The position numbers were made by a program, and so were the translations under genes. Below, one piece after another: positions 24,061-37,300 of a stretch of 64,000 nucleotides of DNA. Below the pieces are notes generated by a model that saw only the letters and a program-made list of their open reading frames with translations, did no database searches and was not told the origin of the DNA. This DNA is from Tribonema minus. Taxonomy: Eukaryota > Sar > Xanthophyceae > Tribonematales > Tribonemataceae. The stretch is from contig JAFCMP010000033.1 in assembly GCA_017506865.1 (NCBI GenBank), positions 310,001 through 374,000 on the forward strand. The letters are read 5' to 3'. Positions within the stretch are counted from its first letter, which is position 1. Every line of letters begins with the position of its first letter.

Positions 24061-26396
24061 GGACTTGTATTTATAAAGGCCCAAGGGAGGCCGGGTTGCC
24101 TATGCAATCGAAAAGCTTGTGTCAACGCAGCAGCCTAGTCTGCGCTGTGCCCTAGGAGTTTGGATACCGGCGCCGCAACACAGCCCAGCATTCGCGCTCC
24201 ACGTGTGTATGCCATGACGCGCTCCGCCAACTCCCGCGCCAGCGATATGCTCAGCTCAATGTGGATCTGACGCTTAGCTAACCCGGCCTTGCGTAACACA
24301 TCTGCCTTCCCCCCCCCTGAGCACAGTGCTGAGTGCATTGCCAACTCCTTAACAAAAAGACTTGTCTGCTTGCCCAGCCGTCCGTACGACTCCTGCACGA
24401 ATGGCACAAAAGCCCAACATGACGTCAAGGTGCCGGTGTGGTGCTTGACCTTCGCGTCCTCCCCCGCCCCAGCAGCATAGCCGTCCGTGTTCGAGGCATT
24501 TGTTTTGCCTGTCAGGTACGAGCTCGCTGTGGGCGCGCGCACACTTGTGTCTAGCACTATTCCCTTGTTTTGGTATGCACTGCTAAAGTGCAGACACCCT
24601 GGGTCAATGACTGTGTCCGCCCGATACCCCGGTACCTTGAAGACGCTAGCGTCCTCATTGCGGACAATAGAGACATGGTGCTGTCTCAAGATGCGCTGTA
24701 GGCACCGCTTTTGGGCAGTGTGTGTCGCGTTGTGCCCCCGTATGTGCTGGCTGGGGCAGCTGATCGCATGCGTGGAGGTGGGGCTCACGTCACTGCACCG
24801 CCATGGGCACACCTCGCCCTGTATGCCCCACCCGTCTATAAAGATCGCAACCAAAATCATCGTGGCTGCTGCCATACTGGACATGGGCGCCGCACCCGGG
24901 CGGTCATTGGCAGCGGGTGGCACGCTCATCCACACCATTGCCCCGGACGCACGCTGGCTGCGCAGCTGCGCCAGGACCCGCGCGCTAGCCTGTGGGCGGC
25001 GGCGGCTGGTGTCACGCGAGTCACCAATAAGTGTAGCCTGCGTCGGCTTGCCCACGGCACCAGCCGAGGCAGCCTCTACGTCCTCCACCAGGCAGTCCTC
25101 GTATTGACGTCGAAAAACATTTGAAAGGCCGGCTTGTAGTCCGTGCGTGAAGTGACCGCGCCGGCGGCGGGGCACTACCTTCCTGCAGATCTCGTCAGCA
25201 TAGGCCTTCCAGTCGTCGTCGTCGTCCTCCTGCCCGTCGCTGCAGCTGCTTTCTTCCGCGCTAGTTTGTGTTTTAGCGGGCGTGGAAGAGGCAGCCGTGG
25301 CAGCGGCTTGAGGGCCAGGTACGGTCGCCGCCGCAGCGGCCGCCTCGGCGCCAGGCACAATGCCGTGGGTGTGTGGGGCTGGCTCAGTGGTCCCCGTCTC
25401 CGTGACGGCAGTTGCGGCGTAGATCGCTTGCACCGCAGTGGGGAGCGTCGACGCTGCGGCCGTCGTATCTGCTGCCCACCGTAGCAACGATGCTGGGAGC
25501 TGCTCGGCCACAGCTGTGCGTGATTTTTCGCCGCCATCAGCTGTCAGCGCTCGCGTAGAGCGTCGCACGGCCTCGATGATTGGCGGCAGTCCCTGGTCCT
25601 CGCGTATTGCGCATGAGTGCTGCGCGAACCAGGTGACTGCGCCGTGTTCGTCAGTGCCGAGCCTCAGGGCCCCTGCTGCCACAGTGGCATGAATTATTGC
25701 AGGCCGCAGTGTTGTGCATGCCTGGGCCGTGTATGCGGCTGGTGCCAGTAGCCCCAAAAGCGGCATGCCCAGACCGCCTCGTCGCTCCGGCAACCGTGAC
25801 GCCCGCAGTGGCACTGCGATGTCCGTGAGTTCTGGCGGGCCCAAGCGCGGCAATACCAGCACGCTGCCACTGCTGGCTACCTCATTGTCACCAGCAGTGC
25901 AGGCGGCCAGCAGGTGTGACTTCATGACTGCCGCGGTAGCGCAGCCGTGCAGGTGCAGCATGCGTTCAAGCGTCCATGCACAGAACCCGTCAAATGCGTG
26001 CAGCCATGTCTCACTCGAAGCCGTGTCAACGACCCGAGCTAAGAAGCCCATGCGCTTCGTCAGTGACCTGCGCAGAATGAACTGTGCTGCCTGTAGGTGA
26101 TGCCGCGCCATTCCAGCTAGCTGCCACGACAATCGCCATGTCCCTGCGTCAACAAGATGCTTGCTCATGGCAGCATGCACATAGGCTGGGTGCCCTACCG
26201 GTACCCCGACCGACGTAAAGCCCTGACTGGATTCTGGCATGGTGGCGTCCACAAACGGTATGTTAAGGGCGCGCAGGCGTGCTCTGGCCGCTTCATCAAA
26301 CACTGTGCCGCGCATGGCGATGGCCAGCGACTTGTCTGGTCGAACGCGTAGGCCCATGCAGCCAAAAAATCCATGCGGTGACTTGCGCTGCGCCAT
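24060..26396 (-). mobile_element. 5'-truncated LINE (non-LTR retrotransposon) remnant
   Basis: One long minus-strand frame (26396-24135, 753 codons) resembles the part that follows the reverse transcriptase active site in LINE polyproteins common in algae. It opens with GCMGLRVRPDKS, a block that lies after the catalytic YADD in such elements, so the endonuclease and RT core are absent. A thumb/connection-like region of about 330 residues follows, then an Ala/Thr-rich linker. The C-terminal domain has VLDTSVRAP, a Lys (AKVKHH) and FVPFVQESYGRLGK, as in the nuclease-like tails of these elements. The frame is uninterrupted over 2.26 kb, suggesting a fairly young insertion. A 3' tail of about 75 bp follows the stop. 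It lies 422 bp upstream of the Zn2Cys6 gene, in opposite orientation. Confidence 0.75.
24061..24117 (-). repeat. LINE 3' tail motif, element-attached copy
   Basis: On the minus strand the tail reads GATTGCATAGG, a variable gap, then CCGGCCTCCCTTGGGCCTTT and AATACAAGTCC. Similar tails without an element occur near 2546, 35024 and 35146. Confidence 0.65.
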
Positions 26397-26817
26397 ATTC
26401 CATCATTCGTGATGGTGTTCTGCGCACTTGGACAACGGCTGTACCAAGTAGGCAGGCAGCGGCTGCACGAGCAATATTGATAGCATCGTGCGTGCACGAG
26501 AAGTTTTGCACGGTGACACTCCACCTCGAAGTTGATTTTAGACAGACGAACCACAAATTGCGCCCCCGCCCCTGATCATGTGCGTGCAGTGCATGTGTCG
26601 CGTTTTGGCGTGCGTTTCCTGCATGTTTTACTGCCGGTTCGCCATGCTCTGCCATGTGCAGTGGGTGGTGGGTTGCGCAGGCGCTCAAAAAAGAAGGTCG
26701 GTGCTAGAAAAGAAAGGACCTGTTCGGGGCAACGTGATTTCACAACCCAGCAGGAGAGGCGGAGGTAACAGAAACGAGCACGGGAGGGAGAGCGAATGAG
26801 CCAATAAGCCAGCCACA
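26397..26817. promoter_or_regulatory. Region between LINE remnant and transcription factor start
   Basis: 421 bp with no supported coding sequence. It must contain the promoter of the downstream gene, unless that gene starts further upstream in an unseen exon. No TATA box or clear operator seen. Confidence 0.35.
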
Positions 26818-28280
26818 ATGCATCACAGCGAATCAGCCGTTTGTCAGCCGAGCGAAAGTCAGGCGATGATTGAGGTTTCAGTTTCTCAAGGAGACGCCAA
26901 GACGCTCACCAAAGACGGCATGGCGAGTGACACTTGCCCGGACGAGCTTGCCCTGACGGCAACGACACCAGAGGCGGCCATGGCGAGTGACACTGGCACG
27001 CCACCGTCAGCGGCTCCTCCTCCACATTACCGAAGGTCCTGCGACTACTGCGCGCAGAGGTATCCTGACACCCTGACAACCATCATGATGGCGAATCGCG
27101 CACCATACCGTAATTTTTTGGCAAAAGCGCACATTAGCTGCGATGAAGCCCGACAGACTCCCTTGTGCAGCTGTGTGATCGATGTTTCAGCACCGTGACG
27201 ACCATGATGTTCCCCCTCGAGCGGCGTACCATGATGATGCTTTGTATGTCGCCAGCTTCACATGTGACTCCTCTATCGATATGTTGCATTTTTTCTGGAC
27301 CAGATTTTAGTCACTGGTGCAACCTGGTCACCTTAGTCACTGGTGCAACCTGGTCACCTTATCCTCCTGCATTGCCTCGTCATCATGTTAGTAAGGGGGG
27401 GGGCACGTGAAGTCTCGCCGGCTCAAGCACAGACTGCCCAAGTGCCGTATGCTCTCTCGCTCACCGCCGCACAAAACGCAACAAAGTGTGCCGCAGTGCT
27501 AGGCTGGGCACTGGCAAGCGTCACAGCAACCCCAAGCTCAACGCGACGCGACCTTAGGCTATTAGCAAGGCTTGACAGTTCTCGCTGCCAGCAGTGCTGG
27601 GCGAAAGAGCAATGCTTTGGATAGGCGCCTGACTCTTACGTCAACCCTGACCAATATCTAATTCTACTAGTAAACCTGACTGCACTCACACTGTGACGCT
27701 GCGCAGAAAGCGGCAGTGCTCAGGACAGGCGCCGTGCAGAATGTGCGCCAGGACGGGCCGCGCCTGCGTCTTCAGCGTCGCCATGAAGCGCGGGCCCAAG
27801 CCCAAGGCGCACCGTCAGCCTGAGGCTGATGCGGGGCCGACCACCGTGACTGCTGCAGCCGGCAGCGGCGGCGATGCGACAGCGGTGGCGGCAGCAGCGA
27901 CAGCAGCGGCGGCGGCGGCGGCAGCGGCTGCACAGGCGCAGGGTGCGCCGCTCAAGAACACGTCTGCCCCCCGTGCGAGTGCCCGCCCGCAGGCACAGCT
28001 GCTGAATCAGCGGCGGCGGCAGCAGCAGCGGCGGCGCCGGCGGCGCGCGGCGGCAGCGGCGGCGACGGCGGCGGCGCTGCCGCCGCAGCCGTGCGCGTAC
28101 CCCGCACAGGCGCTGCTGGGCGCGCGCGAGCGCCGCTACCTGGAGGTCTATGTCCTGGCGTTTGCGGGCACGGGGTTCACGCCGGAGGGCGCCGTGCAGC
28201 ACACGACGGCACTCCTCATGACGTGCGGCCGCAGCGCCGCCGCTGATGCGTTGAGTGCCGCCGCTGCACGCGGCAGCCGC

Positions 28281-28311
<31 letters not shown>

Positions 28312-31300
28312 ACGGCAGGGAGAATGCAGCGACAGTGGCAGCGGCGGCGGCCGCGGCCGCGGGCGAGAGCGTGCTGTGGTCGGCGATGGCGTGCGGCGCG
28401 GCGCTGGCGCACCCCGCACAGGGGGACAAGGGGGAGGACGTGGCGCGCTACATGGTGTGCGCGGCGGCGGCGCTGTGCGCGGCGTGCGGCGCAGAGGCGG
28501 CGCCGTCGCCGCCGTCCACGGCGCTGCTGCGCGCGTACATGATGCTGTCGTGGGCGCACAGCACGCTGGAGGACTATGCGGGGTACGTATTTATTGTGCT
28601 GCAACAGTTGCTGTTGTGCATGCGGTGCATGCTGCCTGGGTGGCCGGAACACTGTGTCTCTGGTGCTGCTATCTAGTAGCTGTGCAAGCCGCCGCCGCAT
28701 GGTCGCTTGCTGCTGCGCAGAGTCTGAGTCGGAGCTACCAGCGCGCAGCGGTAGTGCTCAATGGCCGCTGCTGAGCACACTGCCAACTTCCGAAACAACT
28801 TCAACTGCTTGCCAGCAAGCCAACCTCTACCTGTAACAGTTGTTGGACGCCGAAGCGGGGAAGCATCGCCCTGATCGGCTATCAGGGCGAGCTCTTTCCT
28901 CCAAACATGCGCAAACAGTGATCGCGCACGCGCGGAGTCCCCACAGGTGCTTTGCGTATTACCGGCGCGCAGCGGCAGTGCTCAGCGGCCGCTGCTGAGC
29001 ACTGGCACCTTCCAATCTATCGTCAAAGTTGTTGTCAGTAGGCCAACCACTGTGTTGCAACAGTCGTTCGGACACTAAAGCGGACGAGCTTGCTCTGATT
29101 GCGCATGTCCCCACAGGTGCTTTGCGTACTACCGGCGCGCAGCAGCGCTCGTCACGGCACTGCTCAGGGGGCAGGGGGACAGCGGTGCCGATGCGGGTGC
29201 GGGGGAGCAGGGCTGGGGAGCCCCCGAAGTGGACGACGATGATATGATGATGCTGGAGGTATGCTGTTGAAGTTGAAGTATGCCCATTTCGAACACCTCA
29301 AATCAAAGACGAGCTGGAAGTGTAAGTGGGGTCAAGAGGCGCGCAATGCGCAGCGGCGGGTGACCCAAAATGGATGAGGGGCGCGCGCATTCCCTGCTTG
29401 AGGTGTGGAGTCCAACTATTGAAGCCCCCAACTGTCCATAGCACCGTTGGCTTGAAGATTGACCTTCAGAGTACTCGGGCAATAATATTTGCCCGCTCTG
29501 CAGCTGCGGAAGGCCTGAACGGGGATGCTGCTTGAGGTACACAGTTGAAGTACGTGCCGTGCGCTCATGTGACAATGACAGGACTCGAAGTGATTGGGAC
29601 ACCAGGCACCCACTGCGCAGCTCGGAGTTCCTCAAAACAGTTGTCGAGTATGCATGAATGCTGCTCAAGGGTACATTTTGCGAGCTTCCAGCTTGTGAAT
29701 GCCGTCACTTGCATGCGCACTGCAACAACACTCAAGCATCGGATTCGCTACAGGGCATCGCGAAACACTCAAATCGTGAATTGCATGGTGCCTCACTGAA
29801 TTGACTGACGCTGCGGGCCACAGATGCTGAGCACTGCAACACGTGAAGTGCTATGCATCGTATCTGTACATCTGTACACATCCTGTTTGCGTTTTATACC
29901 AACACCTTGTTTGCACACGGGGTGGCGCCCGGATCCCCATCCCGTTCGTGTTTTACACAAACACCTTGTTTGCACACGGAGTGGCGCCCGGAGGCTAGCT
30001 TCGCGTCAGCAGAATGGCCGGCTGTGCAAGTGAGCTGATGCTCCGCGCTGCTTTTTTTATTTGTCAATCTATCCATCGTGAGCAATCAACATGGCCTGAG
30101 CGCATGGCTGCAGCAGCTCTCCGCACGGTGGGCCTCGCGCCGATCACTCATGTCTGAGTGCTTCAAGTACTCAACTTCAAGTACTCAACTGCAAAGTAGT
30201 GATTTCTTTCGTTGTGTCGAATTGGCCACCTCGTGTCAATCAAGCAGATGTCAACACACCAATCATGTCACTTGCTACTGTTTTTTTTGTGTCGATGGGC
30301 TATGTGCAACTACGTTGTCTGAGCACTGCTGCACGGCGCGCCGCACTCTCACGCGCACAATTTGCTGCTTCCACATCCGTTGTCGCCTTCACGGGGCGCA
30401 GGTACTCAAGGTGATCAACATGTTTTACACCGCCTTTGTGATGAGCGACCCGGCCGCCAAGCTGGTGTACCGGCACAGGCTGAGCACCGTGTTCGGGCGG
30501 TGAGTGCCTACTTCAAGTGCCTACTTCAAGCACATTCTTCAACTTGAATCATTGCGTTTGCAGCGTTCGAGGTCTTGGAATCTGTTGCCAAGGGCGCAAC
30601 CCAGAGGGCGCATGCAGTTTCAGCCTGCACCTCTGGCATTATTGAACTTCCTCTCGCAACAGCCCCTCACGTCTGGCCGGCTATATGGCGCATGCATGGA
30701 GTCGGAACACTCGCAGTGATTATGGCTGCACTTAACACCAACATTTGAACCCGGGCTGTGCGACTTCATCATAGGGTGAGCTCTGCCAGGGAGTGAAGAC
30801 GGTCACACACTTGAAGTAATACACCTGCAGCGTGCGGGACTTGAAGTAATTTCGGCTTGTAGATCTCCAGCCGTTACCTGACCTACTTATGTGGCAAGCA
30901 AGAGACCCTGCTAACCGTAAATGTGTAGTCTGCTCTCAACTATTGGCCTATGGGTGGCGACCTTTGCCTGTAGTACTTGTGCAGAATGCCTGGTGGCGTT
31001 ATTGTTGGTCCATCTCTCCATTGTGGCAATACCAGAACGTGGCCATGCACCCAGTGCTCTGGCAGTAATTCAATGAAGTCACGGTCGCGTCGCAGGTCAC
31101 ATCAACTGTGCAGTGTGCTGCCATGGAATGTCTCAACTTCAAGCCCCTGTAATGTCCCCCCCCCCCGACGCGGCCGTGTAGTCCAAGTCTTTCTTACTTG
31201 GCCTTGATGCAAGAGTGCGTATCTCTGCGCATCAGCAAACCCTAACCCTAATCCTCCACCGTAACCCCCGATCTTCAAGGGTTCTGCCGAGCGCTGAGGA

Positions 31301-34300
31301 AGTGGGGGACGCCGCAGACGCCCCCCCCGGACTCCTGTTTGTCAGCTTCTCGCCGGCCATCGAGGGGCTGCCCGAGCTACCAGGACAGGCAGATGGCAAC
31401 GCTCAGCAACCGACGGCACCCGACACAGGGCAGGTATGTATGCTCTCTCTGTGCACTGTGTACGGTCTCGGGGGGGGGGGGGGGGGGGGGGCGCTTAGCA
31501 CCAGCATGGGTACTAGTACTGGTATCGCTACGGCTTCCGACATTGGGCAGGTACTTATGTCTGCACTGTTTTGAGCGCTGGGGGCAGGCGAGGCAGCGCT
31601 CAACAGTCTCATGGGGGTACTCGAGGTATGTATGTATGCACCTCCTGAGCGCTGTGGCAGGCGAGGCAGCGCTCATCATTGGGGTACTCGACGGGGGGGG
31701 GGGGGGGGGGGGTATGTATGCATTGCACTTCCTGAGCGCTGTGGCAGGCAGTCCTCGGCCGCAGCGCTGTCACGCACCTTACAGAGGCAGCTCTCGACGC
31801 TGACGGGCAGTCAGGCGTGGCGCAGTTGAAGTTGTGTTGTGTAACTTCGTCTACGACACGCCTGCTGACGCTCCAACACCCCCCAGAATCCTCAGTCCGA
31901 GTACAGGTGGTAATGCCTGCCGCCTCAGACGGCAAGGGTATGCATGTAGGCTCAGAGTGCCTGCGGAGCATTGGCGCATTGCTCACTGGCAGTTGTGCCT
32001 GCAACTTGAAGTTCACATCATCATGCAAGTTGAATTACCCAACATCGCCACGCACAAAAATGCTTATTGTTCCCCTAGTGACCAGCGTTCTGGGCGCTAC
32101 AGATTGAGCGATTAGTCGTAGGGAAGAACTGAGAGGCTGGGCTACTTCCAGAAGTACTTCAACTTCAGGTCATGGTGGGCCGCTGGTATGAGCGAGAACA
32201 TTGATGATGAAGGACAGCGATTGGTAGGTAGCTACGTGGACAGGTAGGTATACGTACAAGTGGGTATGCACGCGATGCCCCTCTATTCAGCAGCTTTGCC
32301 AGTCTCATGTTAATGGCTCTAAGTGGAGGCACTGATGGAGCCTTGAGGACAGGTGTGCTCAATGTGGCAGAACACTTGAGGATACACAACTTCAGGCCAT
32401 TGTTGCACAGGGGATTAGTCATTAAGTTAGGGTCAGGCAGCACGCCTCAACGCCGTAGTAGGGTCGGGGTTAGAGTTCGGGTGAGGTGAAGGCATGCACG
32501 ACAGCAGCGCTCATTGGACCAGATCACCAGGTGAAATCTCCTAATGTGTAGTAAGAGACTATGCTGGGCGCAATTGCAGCACAATAGCTTTTCACGCGCT
32601 TAGAGAGCGCTTTGTACGCGCGCTTTGTACGTGCGCGTACAAAGCGCTCTCTGAGCCCAAGAGCAGCTTGTAGCTGAACTTCAAGAGTTTCAACAGGCTT
32701 GGCGGCCTCAGTCGTGCCCTCCATCTCTATACCTCAACTTGAAGCATGTCACCTCGCACAATAACCCTTCAGACCTGACCCTGAAAAGAAAACTTGCTGC
32801 GCGCCTGCGTGCAAAAAAAACGCCATCATGGCCAAACTGCTCAACGCTCCCTCTCACCTTGAGAATCCATCCTTGCTGCGAACCCCGTGCATCCGCCGCA
32901 ACTGCCCTCCATGTAACTGCCGTAACCGCCGCAACCGCCTTGAACGCGCGGTAGCGGCCGGTGGCGTGGGCGCTGCTGCAGGAGCTGGTAGATTTGCACA
33001 GGATCCCTCGAGATGTGACCCTGGAAATACTGCACTAGCTGCGCGCCCCGCGCAACCGCTGCGACTGCCTCCTTAGCAATATAATACCATCCTTGCTGCG
33101 CACCCCGCGCTTCTGCCATCACTGCCATGATTACGCAGCAGCGGCCAGTGGCGTCGGGCGCTGGCGGAGCTGGCCAAGCCTTGTTGAACGTTAACTAGAC
33201 TGGCAGCCTCATTCGTGCTGAATTAGCACATTGTCCCTCGATCCCTGACCTTGAGAACTCACTCCTGTTGCGCACCCCGCACAACCGCCATGACTGCTCT
33301 CATTGCACAACAGCGGCCGGTGGCGTGGGCGCTGCAGGAGCTGGCCAAGCCTAGTTCAACTTGAACATTCACCAGTCTAGCGTGTCAGATTTGCACAGGC
33401 CCTATCTGACCTTGCGAATCCATCCATGCTGCGAACCCTGCGCAACTGCCGTAACTGCCCTCAACGCACAGCAGCGGCCGGTGGCGTGGGCCCTGCAGAA
33501 GCTGGCCAAGCCTAGCAGTTGAACCTGAATGTTGCACCAGTCTGGCGGCCTCATTCGTGTTGACTTTGCACATGATCCCTTGAGACCTGACCCTGTGAAT
33601 TCATTACTGCTGCACACCCCGCGCAACTGCCGCAACTACCCTCAATGCGCAACAGCGGCCGGTGGCGTGGGCGCTGCAGGAGCTGGCCAAGCCGCAGCCA
33701 ACGCGCATCGATGCCCTTGCGGACGTGTGCACGCGCGGGCGCACACGCATGGTGCCCGTGTTAATGAGCCTGGACCACCGCCTCATTCAGGTGCGCTGGC
33801 ACTACTTCAATGTTGAGGTCAAGAACAGGTGACGCGTCGGAGACTAGGGTTAGAGCTGGATAGGCTCGAAGTCTCACTGGTGCCGAGCGCTTTGCTGAGT
33901 CGCAGCGTGTGTCGAAAAGCCAAACTTCAAGATGTGTCACTCTTCAAGTGTGATATCCTACAAAGTGAATGCATGGCATGGCGTCTTTGGCCTCATGACC
34001 ACACCGCTTCTATATCCCCTGGTACAGCACCGTCTTTACATCTGGTGATGCACAAATAGCTCACGCAGTGGCTTTCGAGGTTCAGTCTATCCTGAAATGC
34101 AGCAGAGCCCATGTAACTTATTCAGGTCCCGCAGCCACAGAGAATGCACATTGCGAACATCACTGAGTCCCTGGGCAGCCTTGCCGCAGAGCGACTGCAG
34201 CGCATCGTGGAGCGTCTCCGCTTGAAGTTTAATCACACAATCATGTCCTTGATGTAAATTTCCGTGTGTTCTGCGGCTGCAGGTCATGCACATCATCAAC

Positions 34301-37300
34301 ACCACAGAGTTGCTGGGCAGCCTCGCAGCAGCGCGACTCGCAGGCGCGCGCGTGCAGTGCATCGTGGAGCGTCTGGCGACGTCTTTCGGCACCGACTTCT
34401 GGCAGCGGCCGAGCATAGTGCAGATGGTGTTTGCCTACATGGTCATCTTCCTGCGGCTGCTGAGCGCTGATGAGGTGGGTAGGGTAGGCATGTATCGCTT
34501 TCCTGTGTGGCTGCTGAGTGCTGATGAGGTGGGTAGGGTAGGCATGTATCACCTTCCTGCGGCTGCTGAGCGCTGATGAGATGGGTAGGGTAGGCATCAC
34601 CACTCTTGTACGGCAGGCCCGTCTTACCAGAGCTCAGGACAGCCTTTCTCTCGCGATGCCAGCTGCACCGTTTTTCATGCTTTCGGAGGAAGCAATTATC
34701 GCACGCGCTGTCAGAACTGTTCCAACAAGCACCAACCTCAACTTGCTCACTGTCAGGAGTGCAGCAGCAGCCAAGCGTGCTGCAGTGCTGCTGTCTGGCA
34801 CCACCTGAATCCCTGGCGGTGCCATATAAAGTACTTTTCCCAAGAAGTTTGATGCTATTAGAGATCACATCAGAGCATCAAGTCTACAGCACTGCTGTGC
34901 ATGGGTCACAGGAGCGCATCTCAGCATACCTACCCAAGCGCCCAAGCGACGCGTGAAAGCTGGGGCTGTGCAGCAGTACCAATGTCCAAGCTCTTGTGGG
35001 GCTCAGTGCAGAGTAGATTGCATAGGAATATGATAGGATGCAAACTTTGGGAACACGCCGGCCTCCCTTGGGGCCTTCATGAAGTACAAGTTGAAGTTTG
35101 TAGGGTGCAGTGCGACAGGCCGCTGCATGGGAGAAAACTTCACGATTGCATAGGACAGCCGGCCCCCCTTGCGGCCTTCATGAATACAAGTCATAAGTGC
35201 AAGTCCATGGTTCATTGAGTACAATCAAGGGAAACTCTCCTAGTTTCAGGGGCGGTCAGCAGGGGATGAATGCACCAGTACCAACTGGTAGCGGTCTTGA
35301 GCCTAACCCTAAGCTAACCCTTGCCCTACACCCAACCCTAAGGCACGCTGTCACGTCCCTTCTTCGACGCCACGAATATCGCTATGCCACGCGCTGCCAC
35401 ATGTGGCTTTTTCCATCGCAGGAGGACTGCAAGTGGATACCGTCAATCCGGCTCTGGGTGCATCTGAAAGTACTAGCATGGGCTAGTAATAGTTGTGAGG
35501 TGCGGCCACACAACTGTTCAGTGAGTTTCACCTGGTCCTTTGCTTTACAGGAGGGGTCGCATGTAGATGGTGCAGCACGTCGCGCATACATGTATTGTGC
35601 ATTAGGGTCGGATTACAGTAAGAATTAGGGTTGGCTTAGGGTTAGGGTTAGCCTGCCCTTAACCCTAACCCTAACCTGACCCGTATGTACGCATCGTGCC
35701 GCGCGTCTCATCAACGGCTGCCCTGCTGCACACCCTCTGAATATGCTCTCCGCAGGAGGGCTGCATGCAGATGGTGCAGCACGTTGTGCGCGTGCTCTGC
35801 AGCACGCCGGGCCTGCTGCGCATACCTTCGTATCGCCACAATGTGAGTGGAACTTCAAGTTGAACTTCTGCTGTTCAGCGCGCACAGCCCGTGCAGGCAG
35901 CATGCCATAGCGTGCACTTACTGGAAGAAAAATGCAGCAGCAGCACAGCATGCTCGTACTCGAAGCAATACTTTAAAGGTATATTTGAGTTCTGTTTAGA
36001 ACTTCAACTCTGCTGCGCGTGCCCTCCTACCTGCAGGGTGCAAGTGGACATTTCACCGCGTCCTGTGCGTAGCCAGCACGGGCGAAGCGCTCACATGCTG
36101 CGCGTGCCGCAGCGGCGGCGCAGTGCGAATCTGTTTACCACCATGCATAATGCCTCTGAAGGCGATACATACCCTTCGGAAGGCCCAGGACGGCAACAGG
36201 CATTCATCTCTGCAAGCATGATCCCCTGTTGACTGTGCGGCAAGGACGAGCAGCAGCGCTCATAACCAGCGTCGGCGCCCCTGTGCAGTGCGCGCAGGGG
36301 GCGGCTGGTTTCAAGCCCTTGCGTGCTTTCCGCTGACCAGCATGGGACAGGCATTCTCATGCCATCAAAACTCAACTGAAACATCAGCACCCCAATTTAT
36401 AATTGTGTCCAATCGTGTCCTGTGCCCTGCCTGCTTGCTACATTCCAGATCCACTGGATCGCGGCGCTGCTGGCCAGTGCCAATATGCACGCAGCATACG
36501 CATCACTGGCAGCCGCGTACAACGTGCTCGCCGTCGCTGGCGGCCGTGACACGCTGCCCGTTGATGAGCACACAAAGGCGCACCTGTGCTGCTGCAGGTA
36601 TGTGTAGGTAGGCTAGAGTAGGTAGGTATTATGTGCTGCCCGTTGACGAGCACACCAAGGCAAACCTGTGCTGTCTACGATCTTTTGATTCGTTTCCATA
36701 TAAAAGCTAGTACCTCAGAAGCACTTGAAAGTATGTCGATGCGCATTTGACAAGGCTATATGCGTTTGCGCATGTCCCCCCCCCCTGCCTCCCCCAGTCA
36801 CTTCCGCTGCGCGGCGACGGCGCGCATCATCGCTGACAACCTTGCGCGCGGCGGCGCCAACATCTTCACGGCCTACACGCTGCTGCACGTCGAACGTGCC
36901 AGGGTGGATGCGATAGACCTATCTTCGCCGCCTGCGCCCATGTACGTGAGCATGGGACGTGCCATGTCGGTGAAGTTGTACAGGCGGGAGCGTCGCCGCG
37001 GCAGTGGAGTTTGTGAAGTTGAAGATGAGGGCGGGGCGCACGAGGGGGGCCCCATCAATATTGCGGGTGCGACGATCATCAGCGGCAGCAGCGGCAGCAG
37101 CAGCGGTGGCGGCAGCAGCAGCGGCGGCGGCGGCAGCAGCAGCAGCGGCGGCAGCGGCAACAGCAGCCTCGGCAACAGCAACAGCAGCAGCAGTGGCGGC
37201 AGCAGCGGTGAGTATACCACGTCCAAGAAACAAGGCATGGAATACTGGTACCACATCCGAGAACCAAGGCACCGAATCTTTGGAAAGGGCATGTTGATCT

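Noticed and set aside
24135-26396. Host gene of 753 codons
   Set aside because: Block order (GLRVRPDKS near the start, FVPF..E.YGRLGK near the end) fits the C-terminal half of a LINE polyprotein. There are no introns, unlike every host gene here.
27720-28700. Long minus-strand open frame (326 codons) opposite the zinc-cluster gene
   Set aside because: It is Arg/His-rich shadow sequence in GC-rich repeats. The plus strand has a complete zinc cluster in phase with its neighbours.
32885-33655. Satellite DNA array of 160-190 bp
   Set aside because: The repeated core is the start of exon 7 of the flanking gene, so it is a local exon-edge duplication and not an independent satellite.
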